From positions 682,001 through 746,000 of the forward strand of contig AP017991.1 in the NCBI GenBank assembly GCA_003609755.1: a DNA stretch of 64,000 nucleotides, read 5' to 3'. Below are positions 27,684 through 37,700 of the stretch, in pieces. A model generated the notes under the pieces. That model had not been told where the DNA came from. It saw nothing but the letters and a program-made list of their open reading frames with translations, and ran no database searches. The stretch is from Planktothrix agardhii NIES-204 (lineage in GTDB: Bacteria > Cyanobacteriota > Cyanobacteriia > Cyanobacteriales > Microcoleaceae). Each line of letters starts with the position of its first letter. Position 1 is the first letter of the stretch. A program made the translations under genes and the position numbers.

Positions 27684-27878
27684 TCAGTTATCAGTAATCA
27701 GTTATCAGTTAATAGTTAACAGTTAATACCTAGTTATTGATCGACAATAGTTGTTAACTGATCACTGTTTACCGATAATAACTGATAACTGGTTACTGAA
27801 CATAATTGTTGACTGATCATAACTGATGACTGACAACTATTAACTGATAACTGATAACTGATCACTGATAACTGAATA
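27684..27878. repeat. ACTGATAACTG tandem-repeat spacer between grpE and dnaK
   Basis: About 195 bases made almost wholly of imperfect TCAGTTATCAGT/ACTGATAACTGAT units in both orientations. These are known as short tandemly repeated repetitive (STRR) sequences in cyanobacteria. They end just before the GAGGAG ribosome-binding site of dnaK. Self-complementary copies could form hairpins in the leader of dnaK mRNA. Confidence 0.8.
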
Positions 27879-27887
27879 AGAGGAGTT

Positions 27888-29969
27888 ATGGGAAAAGTCA
27901 TTGGCATAGACTTAGGGACAACAAATAGTTGTGTGGCGGTCTTAGAAGGGGGTCAACCCATTGTAATTTCCAACTCTGAGGGAGGACGAACGACTCCTAG
28001 TATTGTGGGATTTGGGAAGTATGGCGATCGCATCATCGGTCAATTAGGCAAGCGACAAGTCGTTACCAATGCGGAAAATACTGTTTACAGCATTAAGCGG
28101 TTTATTGGGCGTCGCTGGGAAGATACCGAAGAAGAGCGTTCCCGGGTTCCCTATAACTGTGTTAAGGGCAAGGATGATACCGTGAATGTGAAAATTCGCG
28201 ACCAAATTTATACCCCGCAAGAAATCTCGGCGATGGTCTTACAAAAGCTCAAGGAAGATGCTGAAGCCTATTTAGGGGAACCCGTCACCCAAGCAGTAAT
28301 TACGGTTCCCGCCTATTTTACCGATGCTCAAAGACAGGCTACCAAAGACGGCGGAACCATTGCCGGGTTAGACGTGCTGCGGATTATTAATGAACCCACG
28401 GCCGCCGCCCTCTCCTATGGGTTAGATAAACAAGACCAAGAGCAGAAAATTTTGGTTTTTGACCTCGGAGGTGGTACTTTTGATGTCTCCATTTTGCAAC
28501 TCGGAGACGGGATTTTTGAAGTCAAATCAACGGCCGGAAATAATCACTTGGGTGGGGATGATTTTGATAACCGTCTTGTGCAATGGATGATCCAAAAATT
28601 CAAAACCCAGGAAGGAATTAGCCTATCATCGGAAAAAATGGCGGTGCAACGGTTACGGGAAGCCGCTGAAAAAGCCAAAATTGAGTTATCAAATAGGAAC
28701 ACCACTTCAATTAATTTACCGTTTATTGTCTCCGATGATTCTGGGCCCAAACATTTGGAACTAGAACTCGGTCGAGGTGAATTTGAAGGGTTAGTGAAAC
28801 ATCTCGTAGACAGCACCATCGAACCCGTTGCCCAAGCCCTCAAAGATGCCAGTTTACAACCAGATCAAATTAATCGGATTATTTTAGTCGGGGGGTCTAC
28901 CCGAATTCCGGCGGTGCAACAAGCCATTAGTGATTATTTTGGCGGTCGCACCCCAGATCGTTCAGTCAACCCCGATGAAGCCGTTGCCTTAGGTGCCGCC
29001 ATCCAAGCCGGGGTCTTAGCCGGGGAAGTGAAAGATTTATTGTTATTAGATATTACTCCCTTATCTTTAGGTTTAGAAACCCTAGGGGGAGTCTCAACTA
29101 AAATTATTGAACGCAATACTACTATTCCGACCAGCCGTTCTCAAATGTTTTCTACGGCCGTTGATGGTCAGTCCTCCGTAGAAATTCATGTTCTTCAAGG
29201 AGAACGGGCCATGGCAAAGGATAATAAAAGTTTAGGCAAGTTCCTCCTCAGTGGTATTCCGGCTGCTAAACGGGGTATTCCTCAAATTGAAGTAGCCTTT
29301 GATCTCGATGCCAATGGTATTCTCAAAGTTTCGGCTCAGGATAAAGGAACCGGACAGGAACAAAGTATTGAAATTAGTAATACCGGAGGACTAACTGAAG
29401 CGGAAATTGAACGGATGCGTCAAGAAGCAGAAGTTTATGCCGATGAAGATGAAAAACGGCGTTTAGTTGCCGATCTGAAAAATCAATCCGAAACCCTATT
29501 CTATAATTGTAAAGAAACCCTGAAAGGAAATGCTAACCAGATTAGCGATGAACTCAAAGAACGAGTCCGTCAAGAAGCTGCGGCCTTAAAAAAAGCGGTG
29601 GCAAATGCCGAGATCTCCTACGAGGAGATGAAACAACAGGTGGAATCGTTCCAAGAAATGTTGTATGCTTTGGGTTCGGCCATTTATGAACAAGCTGGCC
29701 AGAATTCTTCCCCGTCCCCGTCCCCGTCCCCGTCCCCGTCTTCGTCTTTCGCTTCTGAGGATTCAAAATTGGATGCCACTCAAGAAGATGCAGAAGAAAC
29801 TGAAAATGCAGAAGATATAGAAGGCATGGAAGATACAGATGATACCAGTAGCGGGTTATCCCTCGTGAACAACAGTATCATCGACACCCCCTTTGGAATA
29901 GATCCTGTTTCTGTTCCAGAGCCAACAACCGATCCGGGCAATCCTTTTACGTCTCAATTCACTGAATAA
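27888..29969 (+). CDS. dnaK: Hsp70 chaperone DnaK (DnaK2-like)
   Basis: A 693-aa ATP-driven chaperone. It starts [23 protein letters not shown]. Phosphate-binding motifs include [10 protein letters not shown] (about 195-204) and the ATP-contact GGSTRIPAV (about 340-348). The substrate-binding domain is about 390-520, and a helical lid follows. The wording of the N-terminus matches cyanobacterial DnaK2 rather than DnaK1/3 as I recall it. Unusual is a run of five SP pairs ([13 protein letters not shown], about 609-621) encoded by a TCCCCG hexamer repeat at about 29709-29740, followed by an acidic tail without the usual EEVD-like end. A clear Shine-Dalgarno (AAGAGGAG) precedes the ATG. Confidence 0.96.
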   Translation: MGKVIGIDLGTTNSCVAVLEGGQPIVISNSEGGRTTPSIVGFGKYGDRIIGQLGKRQVVTNAENTVYSIKRFIGRRWEDTEEERSRVPYNCVKGKDDTVNVKIRDQIYTPQEISAMVLQKLKEDAEAYLGEPVTQAVITVPAYFTDAQRQATKDGGTIAGLDVLRIINEPTAAALSYGLDKQDQEQKILVFDLGGGTFDVSILQLGDGIFEVKSTAGNNHLGGDDFDNRLVQWMIQKFKTQEGISLSSEKMAVQRLREAAEKAKIELSNRNTTSINLPFIVSDDSGPKHLELELGRGEFEGLVKHLVDSTIEPVAQALKDASLQPDQINRIILVGGSTRIPAVQQAISDYFGGRTPDRSVNPDEAVALGAAIQAGVLAGEVKDLLLLDITPLSLGLETLGGVSTKIIERNTTIPTSRSQMFSTAVDGQSSVEIHVLQGERAMAKDNKSLGKFLLSGIPAAKRGIPQIEVAFDLDANGILKVSAQDKGTGQEQSIEISNTGGLTEAEIERMRQEAEVYADEDEKRRLVADLKNQSETLFYNCKETLKGNANQISDELKERVRQEAAALKKAVANAEISYEEMKQQVESFQEMLYALGSAIYEQAGQNSSPSPSPSPSPSSSFASEDSKLDATQEDAEETENAEDIEGMEDTDDTSSGLSLVNNSIIDTPFGIDPVSVPEPTTDPGNPFTSQFTE

Positions 29970-29987
29970 TTTTAGGCAAAATACTCT

Positions 29988-31118
29988 ATGGCAGGCGATT
30001 ATTATGAAATATTGGGTGTCTCCCGTGAGGCAGATACAGAAGAACTTAAGCGTGCCTATCGTCGCCTAGCTCGCAAGTATCACCCCGATGTGAATAAAGA
30101 AGCAGGCAGCGAAGAACGGTTTAAAGAAATTAGTCGTGCCTACGAAGTGCTAAAAGAACCGGAGTTACGGGCACGATATGACCGCTTTGGAGAAGCAGGG
30201 GTATCTAGTGGTGCGGCTGGCTTTGACCCCAACTTTACCGATCCGTTTACTGATATTTTTGAGAGCTTCTTCAGTGGGTTCGGCGGCGGGGTAGGCGGTA
30301 ATACCCAAGCGCGTAAACGTACTGGCCCTGCGCGGGGGGATGATCTACGCTTAGACCTGCGTTTAGAGTTCAAAGAAGCGATTTTTGGCGGAGAAAAGGA
30401 AATCCGAATTAAGCATTTAGAAACCTGTGAAACCTGCACCGGAACCGGGGCAAAACCGGGGACTCGCCCCCAAACCTGTTCCACCTGTGGCGGAAGTGGT
30501 CAAGTCCGTCGGGCGACTCGGACTCCCTTTGGCAGTTTTACTCAGGTTTCCGTTTGTCCGAACTGTAATGGCACAGGACAGATGATTGAGGATAAATGTT
30601 CCACCTGTGGCGGTCGGGGTTTAAATGAAGTCACGAAGAAACTAAAAATTAATGTTCCGGCCGGGGTGGATAATGGTACTCGTCTACGGGTCGCGAACGA
30701 GGGGGATGCGGGAAAACGCAGTGGGCCTCCGGGGGATTTATATGTGTTCCTGTCAGTTGCACCTGATGCGAAATTTAAACGGGATGGGATTAATATTCTA
30801 TCGGAAGTCAAAATTAGCTATCTTCAGGCAATCCTTGGGTTTGATTTTGAGGTGGAAACCGTTGATGGCCCTACTAAGTTAACGATTCCGGCGGGAACTC
30901 AACCAGGAACGGTATTAACCCTGGAAAATAAGGGGGTTCCCCGTCTGGGAAATCCCGTGAGTCGGGGGGATCACTTAATCACGATTCTGGTGGAAATTCC
31001 TACTAAGGTGGCACAGGAAGAACGAGAACTGCTGGAACAATTGGTCAAAATTCGAGGCGATCGGACGGGAAAGGGCGGAATTGAGGGGTTTCTGGGTAAC
31101 TTATTCCACCAAAAGTAG
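29988..31118 (+). CDS. dnaJ: Type I J-protein DnaJ
   Basis: A 376-aa co-chaperone that stimulates DnaK ATPase. The J domain is at residues 1-70 with HPD at 32-34. A Gly/Phe-rich part follows ([11 protein letters not shown], about 93-103). Four zinc-binding CxxCxGxG motifs come next ([32 protein letters not shown], about 145-215), then the C-terminal substrate-binding domain. It is a complete type I (DnaJ-proper) protein. It starts 18 bases after the dnaK stop, so the two are translated from one message. Confidence 0.96.
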   Translation: MAGDYYEILGVSREADTEELKRAYRRLARKYHPDVNKEAGSEERFKEISRAYEVLKEPELRARYDRFGEAGVSSGAAGFDPNFTDPFTDIFESFFSGFGGGVGGNTQARKRTGPARGDDLRLDLRLEFKEAIFGGEKEIRIKHLETCETCTGTGAKPGTRPQTCSTCGGSGQVRRATRTPFGSFTQVSVCPNCNGTGQMIEDKCSTCGGRGLNEVTKKLKINVPAGVDNGTRLRVANEGDAGKRSGPPGDLYVFLSVAPDAKFKRDGINILSEVKISYLQAILGFDFEVETVDGPTKLTIPAGTQPGTVLTLENKGVPRLGNPVSRGDHLITILVEIPTKVAQEERELLEQLVKIRGDRTGKGGIEGFLGNLFHQK

Positions 31119-31246
31119 GGGAGTAGGGGTGGGGAGAGCAGGAGAGGTAATTGATACTCTATGCGCCAACTTTTGGCCTAAATTTTATCCCCTGCTCTCG
31201 GATTGTTTTGAAATTTCTCATTTTATCGTTTTGAGATATTATTTTT

Positions 31247-31516
31247 ATGGTAAAAATTGATACTTTAACTCCGGATAATGCTCAATTGGATTTGCGGGGA
31301 ACGCCTTGTCCTTTGAATTTTGTTCGGACGAAACTCCGCTTAGAACAGATGACACCAGGTTCGCTCTTGGAAGTTTGGTTGGACGGGGGAGAACCCATTG
31401 AACAGGTTCCTGATAGTTTAAGGATGGCAGGATATGATATTGAACAAATCAAAGATTGTGGGGAGTTTTTTGAGGTTCAGGTTCGTTGTCCACTCACTCC
31501 TAAATCTGTTCAATGA
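31247..31516 (+). CDS. TusA-like sulfur-carrier family protein
   Basis: An 89-aa protein with the TusA/SirA fold. The conserved motif is present as LRGTPCPLNFVRTK, with Cys21 as the likely sulfur-carrying residue. The canonical CPxP is changed to CPLN here. The remainder (LEQMTPGSLLEVWLDGG) matches the family. TusA moves sulfur to tRNA thiolation, molybdenum cofactor or Fe-S pathways; which applies here is unknown. Its last bases (ATGA) overlap the rsgA start, so translation is coupled. Confidence 0.85.
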   Translation: MVKIDTLTPDNAQLDLRGTPCPLNFVRTKLRLEQMTPGSLLEVWLDGGEPIEQVPDSLRMAGYDIEQIKDCGEFFEVQVRCPLTPKSVQ

Positions 31517-32652
31517 CAACCGATGACCCCTTGATAAAGGAACTGGTGGGAACTGTTGTCGCGGTTCAAGCGAATTTCTATCAGGTTCAACTCGAATCCG
31601 ACGGGGTTTTAGACCCGCAACGACTGTTATTATGTACCCGTCGTTCTCTTTTAAAAAAGATGGGTCAGCAGGTGATGGTGGGGGATCGGGTGGTCGTGGA
31701 GGAACCGGACTGGTCGGGAAAACGAGGGGCGATTGCTCGGGTGTTTCCCCGAATTACGGAACTGAGTCGTCCTCCGATTGCCAATGCGAATCAAATTCTA
31801 TTGGTTTTTGCGATCGCAGAACCGGAGTTAGAAATCACGGCTTTAAGTCGGTTTTTAGTCAAGGCGGAATCAACGAGTTTAGAGGTCTGTTTATGTTTGA
31901 ATAAGTGCGATTTAGTTTCGACCGATGCGTTATTATTTTGGCGCGATCGCTTGTTAAACTGTGGATATTATCCTTTATTTATTAGTGTTAATAATGGTTT
32001 GGAATATACGGTTAATTCTGAGCATAGAGTGATTCAAAAATCTCTTTTTCAAGCTGAAAATACCTTTAACGAGAATACTTTACTTCATCAACTTAAACAT
32101 AAAACTACAGTAATTTCTGGCCCCTCTGGGGTGGGAAAATCCAGTTTAATTAATCAATTAATTCCGAGTCTTAATATTAGAGTTGCTACGGTTTCAGGAA
32201 AGTTAGGACGGGGAAGACATACCACTCGCCATGTTGAATTATTTCAATTACCAACTGGGGGATTATTAGCCGATACACCGGGATTTAATCAACCCGAATT
32301 AGAATGTCATCCAGAAGAATTAGTTGATTATTTCCCGGAAGCAAAACACCGTTTTAGTGCTGGAAAATGTCAATTTAGTGATTGTTCCCATCGAGATGAA
32401 CCGAATTGTATTGTCCGGGGCGACTGGGAACGTTATCCGATTTATTTGGAGTTTTTAGAAGTTGCGATCGCCTATCAAGAAGCTATTAAACAACAACCGG
32501 ATGTAGAAACCAATACGAAATCTAAAACAAAATTAGGAGGTAAGCAACAATTAGAACCTAAGTTGGCAAGTAAAAAATATCGTCGTTCTTCCCGTCGTTT
32601 TCAACATCAAACCTTACAGGATTTATGTGAAGAATTCAAGGATGATGAGTAA
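31513..32652 (+). CDS. rsgA: Ribosome maturation GTPase RsgA
   Basis: A 379-aa circularly permuted GTPase that checks the decoding centre of the 30S subunit during assembly. The N-terminal OB domain is at about 1-95. In permuted order come G4 NKCD (about 131-134), G1 GPSGVGKSS (about 203-211) and G3 DTPG (about 254-257). A zinc-binding domain follows, CxxxxCSHxxEPxC type (CQFSDCSHRDEPNC, about 286-299). A lysine-rich insert of about 30 residues (KSKTKLGGKQQ) near the end is longer than usual. It overlaps the TusA-like gene by 4 bases. Confidence 0.94.
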   Translation: MTTDDPLIKELVGTVVAVQANFYQVQLESDGVLDPQRLLLCTRRSLLKKMGQQVMVGDRVVVEEPDWSGKRGAIARVFPRITELSRPPIANANQILLVFAIAEPELEITALSRFLVKAESTSLEVCLCLNKCDLVSTDALLFWRDRLLNCGYYPLFISVNNGLEYTVNSEHRVIQKSLFQAENTFNENTLLHQLKHKTTVISGPSGVGKSSLINQLIPSLNIRVATVSGKLGRGRHTTRHVELFQLPTGGLLADTPGFNQPELECHPEELVDYFPEAKHRFSAGKCQFSDCSHRDEPNCIVRGDWERYPIYLEFLEVAIAYQEAIKQQPDVETNTKSKTKLGGKQQLEPKLASKKYRRSSRRFQHQTLQDLCEEFKDDE

Positions 32653-32717
32653 CACTTATCAGGAATCACGAATTACGAATAGGGAACATAAATCGAGTTT
32701 CTTGGTTCAATATTAGT

Positions 32718-32832
32718 TATAGCAACCGCCAAGGCAGTTAAGACACCAGAGGGATCTTGGAACCAAGACGGTAGTGTTTTCCCCCGGTGTTCCCTCCCCC
32801 CCGTGCACGGGGGGTTTGGGGGGGCTGTTCCC
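32718..32832. repeat. GTGCAC compound repeat, copy 2, with TATAGCAACCGCC partner
   Basis: Two joined blocks. Block B (32718-32773) begins TATAGCAACCGCCAAGGC and ends CCAAGACGGTA. Block A (32783-32832) has CCGGTGTTCCCTCC and the CCCCCC-GTGCAC-GGGGGG core. The same B-A pairing, reversed, is present at 54856-55043. The orientation here is opposite to copy 1. Confidence 0.88.
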
Positions 32833-32886
32833 TGCTATAAGTGAAGATTGTTCCAGAAACCCGATTTCTAGGAGTCTGGTGGTTTT

Positions 32887-33876
32887 CTAATCTAAATTAT
32901 TCGGCCAGAGATTCCGTTCCTGTAACCATTCTTTATTAAACAATTTAGATTGATAGCGAGCACCTCCATCACATAAAACCGTTACAATGGTATGACCTGG
33001 GCCCATTTCTTTCGCTAAAGCTACGGCCGCCGCCACATTAATGCCAACGGAACCCCCCATAAATAATCCGTCTTTTCTTAATAGTTGATAAACCACCCGT
33101 ACAGCTTCTTGATCATCGACTAAAATCGCATCATCAATTAGAACATCCTGCATATTTGCCGTGATTCGACTATTCCCAATACCTTCTGTGATCGAATTAC
33201 CTTGAGGGGTAATTTCTCCGGTTTTCACATAACTATATAAACCACTTCCCATCGGGTCAGCAACAACGGTTTTAATCCGATTATTCTTCTCTTTTAAAAA
33301 CAGCGAAACCCCCGCAAAAGTTCCTCCGGTTCCGGTAGCAGCCACCCAAGCATCTACTTTGCCATCGGTTTGTTGCCAAATTTCTGGCCCAGTTGTTTCA
33401 TAATGGGCAATCCGATTAGCTAAATTATCAAATTGATTCGCCCAAACTGCATTTTCCATTTCTGAAGCCAAACGTCCCGATAATTTTACATAATTATTGG
33501 GGTCTTTATAAGGGACAGCAGGAACCGGACGAACTTCTGCCCCTAATGTTCTTAATGCTTCCATTTTTTCAGGAGATTGAGTATCGGGAATAATAATTAA
33601 ACATTTGTAGCCCTTAGCATTACAAATATGAGCTAATCCAATACCAGTATTACCTGCGGTTCCTTCTACAACGGTTCCACCGGGTTTAAGTAATCCTTTT
33701 TCTTCTGCATCTTTAATAATATATAAAGCCGCCCGATCTTTCACAGACCCCCCCGGATTTAAAAATTCTGCTTTCCCTAAAATTTCACAGCCAGTTTCAT
33801 CACTAAAACTATTTAATCGAATTAAAGGTGTATTCCCAATTGTGCCGATAAAACCGTTTTTGATGTCCATGAGCAA
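32887..33876 (-). CDS. cysK: Cysteine synthase (O-acetylserine sulfhydrylase)
   Basis: A 329-aa PLP enzyme making cysteine from O-acetylserine and sulfide. The PLP lysine is in GGSVKDRAA (K46 counted from the first Met). The PLP-phosphate loop TGTGGTFAGVS and the substrate loop EGTAGNTGIGLAH (about 68-80) are present. MDIKNGF, two residues in, is an equally plausible start (33870). The C-terminal region (LCDGGARYQSKLFNKEWL) matches the bacterial/plastid type. Exact isoenzyme class (CysK or CysM) cannot be decided by eye. No other sulfur genes adjoin; a peroxiredoxin gene follows on the same strand. Confidence 0.93.
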   Translation of the reverse strand: MLMDIKNGFIGTIGNTPLIRLNSFSDETGCEILGKAEFLNPGGSVKDRAALYIIKDAEEKGLLKPGGTVVEGTAGNTGIGLAHICNAKGYKCLIIIPDTQSPEKMEALRTLGAEVRPVPAVPYKDPNNYVKLSGRLASEMENAVWANQFDNLANRIAHYETTGPEIWQQTDGKVDAWVAATGTGGTFAGVSLFLKEKNNRIKTVVADPMGSGLYSYVKTGEITPQGNSITEGIGNSRITANMQDVLIDDAILVDDQEAVRVVYQLLRKDGLFMGGSVGINVAAAVALAKEMGPGHTIVTVLCDGGARYQSKLFNKEWLQERNLWPNNLD

Positions 33877-33936
33877 CGTCCTAGTTAAAATTTAGTAGTG
33901 GGTTTCTTTTATTTTAGGGATTAACAGGACTAATGC

Positions 33937-33968
33937 AAAAAACCCGGCTTGGTGAAACCGAGTTTTTT
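33937..33968 (-). terminator. Rho-independent terminator after the peroxiredoxin gene
   Basis: AAAAAACCCGGCTT and AAACCGAGTTTTTT form a strong stem with a GGTG loop. Read on the minus strand it ends in a T-run, 13 bases past the peroxiredoxin stop. It belongs to the AGAAACC/GGTTTCT repeat family and could act in both directions. Confidence 0.7.
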
Positions 33969-33981
33969 GTTCAAGATGGGT

Positions 33982-34620
33982 TTATTTATTGGGTTGAGGA
34001 GTCAGACGTAAATAGGGTTTAACTTCTTGATAACCTTTGGGGAACTTCTCTTTTAAGACTTGAGGGTCTTTTAGGGAGGGCACAATTACACAATCTTCCC
34101 CATCTTTCCAGTCGGCGGGAGTAGCAACGCTATAGTGGTCAGTCAGTTGCAGAGAATCAATTACCCGCAGAATTTCATCAAAGTTGCGTCCGGTGCTCGG
34201 GGGATAGGTGAAGCTCAAACGCAGTTTTTTGTTAGGGTCAATGATGAAGACACTACGCACGGTCAGGGTCGCATTAGCATTGGGATGAATCATATCGTAC
34301 AATTCGGATACTTTGCGATCGCCATCCGCTAAAATGGGGTAATTAACCACAGTATTTTGGGTTTCATTAATATCTTGAATCCAACCTTTATGGGATGCGG
34401 TATCATCCACACTCAGAGCAATAACTTTAACATTGCGTTTGTCGAATTCGGGTTTTAACTTAGCAACAGTGCCCAATTCTGTTGTACAAACGGGTGTATA
34501 GTCGGCCGGGTGAGAAAATAATACCACCCAGCTATCTCCAGCCCAATCATAAAAGCTGATGTCACCTTCAGAGGACGCTTGAGTAAAGTTCGGTACGGTA
34601 TCCCCAAGTCGAAGTGTCAT
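33982..34620 (-). CDS. 1-Cys peroxiredoxin (Prx6 family)
   Basis: A 212-aa thiol peroxidase. The peroxidatic Cys45 is in the motif DYTPVCTTE, the hallmark of the 1-Cys Prx6 group, and the SHPADYTPV sequence provides the catalytic Thr42. Length (about 212) fits. It reduces hydrogen peroxide and organic hydroperoxides. No resolving cysteine is seen; one more Cys lies in DGEDCVIVPS. The ATG at 34620 is preceded by an AAAGGATA-type ribosome-binding site. Confidence 0.93.
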   Translation of the reverse strand: MTLRLGDTVPNFTQASSEGDISFYDWAGDSWVVLFSHPADYTPVCTTELGTVAKLKPEFDKRNVKVIALSVDDTASHKGWIQDINETQNTVVNYPILADGDRKVSELYDMIHPNANATLTVRSVFIIDPNKKLRLSFTYPPSTGRNFDEILRVIDSLQLTDHYSVATPADWKDGEDCVIVPSLKDPQVLKEKFPKGYQEVKPYLRLTPQPNK

Positions 34621-34756
34621 AGTTAATATCCTTTAATTTCAATTAAAACCTGTGTTCTTATTATACTCCAGTTTTCCCATCGGTTTTTAGCAATTTTCAA
34701 AAATTCACAGGAGAAAGAGGCGTGTCAGGTAAAGCACGCCCCTAATCATGAACAGA

Positions 34757-37700
34757 TTAAACAAAAATAATTGAACTACTGTTTAGACTTAAGGACGAAA
34801 CTCCTTGCAAAACTGCAATTAATTCATTCTGATTGGTGGTTTTTCGGTAGATTCCTAATCCTGAAGGCAGTCCGGTTGGGGCAGATTTTAATACATAGTT
34901 TGTAGTAGAACCTGTCAGTTGTAGGAAATCTTCGCTGGCTGTGAATCCAACAATTAGGGCGTAATCTGTTGTTCCGAGAACGGCATTGTTGTTGTCGTTG
35001 TAATAGAATTGATTGGGTACTCCTAAAATAAAGCGATCTCTACCTATACCGCCAATTAAGGTATCCACTTCACTCTGTCCAGGAATTGCAGCATCCGGTT
35101 TAATACCAATTAAGCGATCATTGCCTGCACCACCATTTAGAATATCTTTACCTGTTCCACCGATGAGCGTATCTCCTCCATCGCCACCGACTAAGGAATC
35201 ATTGCCGCCATTGCCTTCAATGTTGTCATTGCCTTTGCTGCCATTGAGAGTATCATTTTGATTTAAACCCAAAAGCTGGTCATCCCCTTGAGAAGCGGTA
35301 ATGTTAAATTGTTCAATCCCACTAAATTTCACCTGATCGCCATTGTAGTAACCCTCTAATATACCTTTACCCGCACTGGGGTCAAAAGTCTTGTAATTTA
35401 AGCCATACATATAGACAGGAGATTCCCGTTCGCTATAATCGACAACTAAGGTATCTGTGCCACTGCTACCATTAACGGTATCGTAGCCTAAACCGGAATT
35501 AATCAGATCGCTTCCGCTTCCGGTATTAATCAGATTAGAACGAGATGCTTGAGGCAAGTCAGGATTAGTGCTGTAAATGATTTGATCGTTGCCATTGCCG
35601 GTGCTTAAGTTATCGAATAACTCAATACCTTTAAAGCGACTGCCATTGGGTAAAACAATCTCCGCATGGGTGCTAGTATCGTTAAAAACTTGCTTGGTGT
35701 TGAGACTGGAGAAGTTGGCATCTTGGAGAATATCTGTTCCTGCACCGCCATCAACGGTATCAATGCCACTGCCATGTACGAGGGTGTCGTTGCCATCGCC
35801 ACCGACTAAGGAATCATTGCCGCCGTTGCCTTCAATGTTGTCATTGCCTTTGCTGCCATTGAGGGTATCATTTTGATTTAAACCCAAAAGCTGGTCATCC
35901 CCTTGAGAAGCGGTAATGTTAAATTGTTCAATCCCACTAAATTTCACCTGATCGCCATTGTAGTAACCCTCTAATATACCTTTACCCGCACTGGGGTCAA
36001 AAGTCTTGTAATTTAAGCCATACATATAGACAGGAGATTCCCGTTCGCTATAATCGACAACTAAGGTATCTGTGCCACTGCTACCATTAACGGTATCGTA
36101 GCCTAAACCGGAATTAATCAGATCGCTTCCGCTTCCGGTATTAATCAGATTAGAACGAGATGCTTGAGGCAAGTCAGGATTAGTGCTGTAAATGATTTGA
36201 TCGTTGCCATTGCCGGTGCTTAAGTTATCGAATAACTCAATACCTTTAAAGCGACTGCCATTGGGTAAAACAATCTCCGCATGGGTGCTAGTATCGTTAA
36301 AAACTTGCTTGGTGTTGAGACTGGAGAAGTTGGCATCTTGGAGAATATCTGTTCCTGCACCGCCATCAACGGTATCAATGCCACTGCCATGTACGAGGGT
36401 GTCGTTGCCATCGCCACCGACTAAGGAATCATTGCCGCCGTTGCCTTCAATGTTGTCATTGCCTTTGCTGCCATTGAGGGTATCATTTTGATTTAAACCC
36501 AAAAGCTGGTCATCCCCTTGAGAAGCGGTAATGTTAAATTGTTCAATCCCACTAAATTTCACCTGATCGCCATTGTAGTAACCCTCTAATATACCTTTAC
36601 CCGCACTGGGGTCAAAAGTCTTGTAATTTAAGCCATACATATAGACAGGAGATTCCCGTTCGCTATAATCGACAACTAAGGTATCTGTGCCACTGCTACC
36701 ATTAACGGTATCGTAGCCTAAACCGGAATTAATCAGATCGCTTCCGCTTCCGGTATTAATCAGATTAGAACGAGATGCTTGAGGCAAGTCAGGATTAGTG
36801 CTGTAAATGATTTGATCGTTGCCATTGCCGGTGCTTAAGTTATCGAATAACTCAATACCTTTAAAGCGACTGCCATTGGGTAAAACAATCTCCGCATGGG
36901 TGCTAGTATCGTTAAAAACTTGCTTGGTGTTGAGACTGGAGAAGTTGGCATCTTGGAGAATATCTGTTCCTGCACCGCCATCAACGGTATCAATGCCACT
37001 GCCATGTACGAGGGTGTCGTTGCCATCGCCACCGACTAAGGAATCATTGCCGCCGTTGCCTTCAATGTTGTCATTGCCTTTGCTGCCATTGAGGGTATCA
37101 TTTTGATTTAAACCCAAAAGCTGGTCATCCCCTTGAGAAGCGGTAATGTTAAATTGTTCAATCCCACTAAATTTCACCTGATCGCCATTGTAGTAACCCT
37201 CTAATATACCTTTACCCGCACTGGGGTCAAAAGTCTTGTAATTTAAGCCATACATATAGACAGGGGATTCTCGTTCGCTATAATCGACAACTAAGGTATC
37301 TGTGCCACTGCTACCATTAACGGTATCGTAGCCTAAACCCGGTTCTAGGAGATCATCGCCACCTTGTCCAGAAATCGAGTCATTGCCTTCAGCGCCACTG
37401 AAAACATCATGGTCTGCACTGCCGAATAGCGTATCTGCATAGGATGAACCTTCGATTTGTTCAATAGATTCATAGATGTCTCCTGATGCCTCTCCAGTGC
37501 GTTGACCTGTGGTGAGGTTGATCAAAACCCCTTTGCTGGCGGTGAGGTAGCTGGCTAAATCAAAACCATCTCCGCCATTAAGAGTATCAGCACCTGGGCC
37601 TCCTATTAACCAGTCTTCTCCTGCCTCCCCAAACAGTTGATCAGCACCACCACCACCGACTAAGATATCCCAATCTGCACCTCCCGACAGGGTGTCCTTG

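Noticed and set aside
35589-37106. Three identical plus-strand 95-codon frames (and minus-strand 65-codon frames)
   Set aside because: Antisense or out-of-frame shadows of the 615-bp RTX repeats, spaced exactly 615 bases apart.
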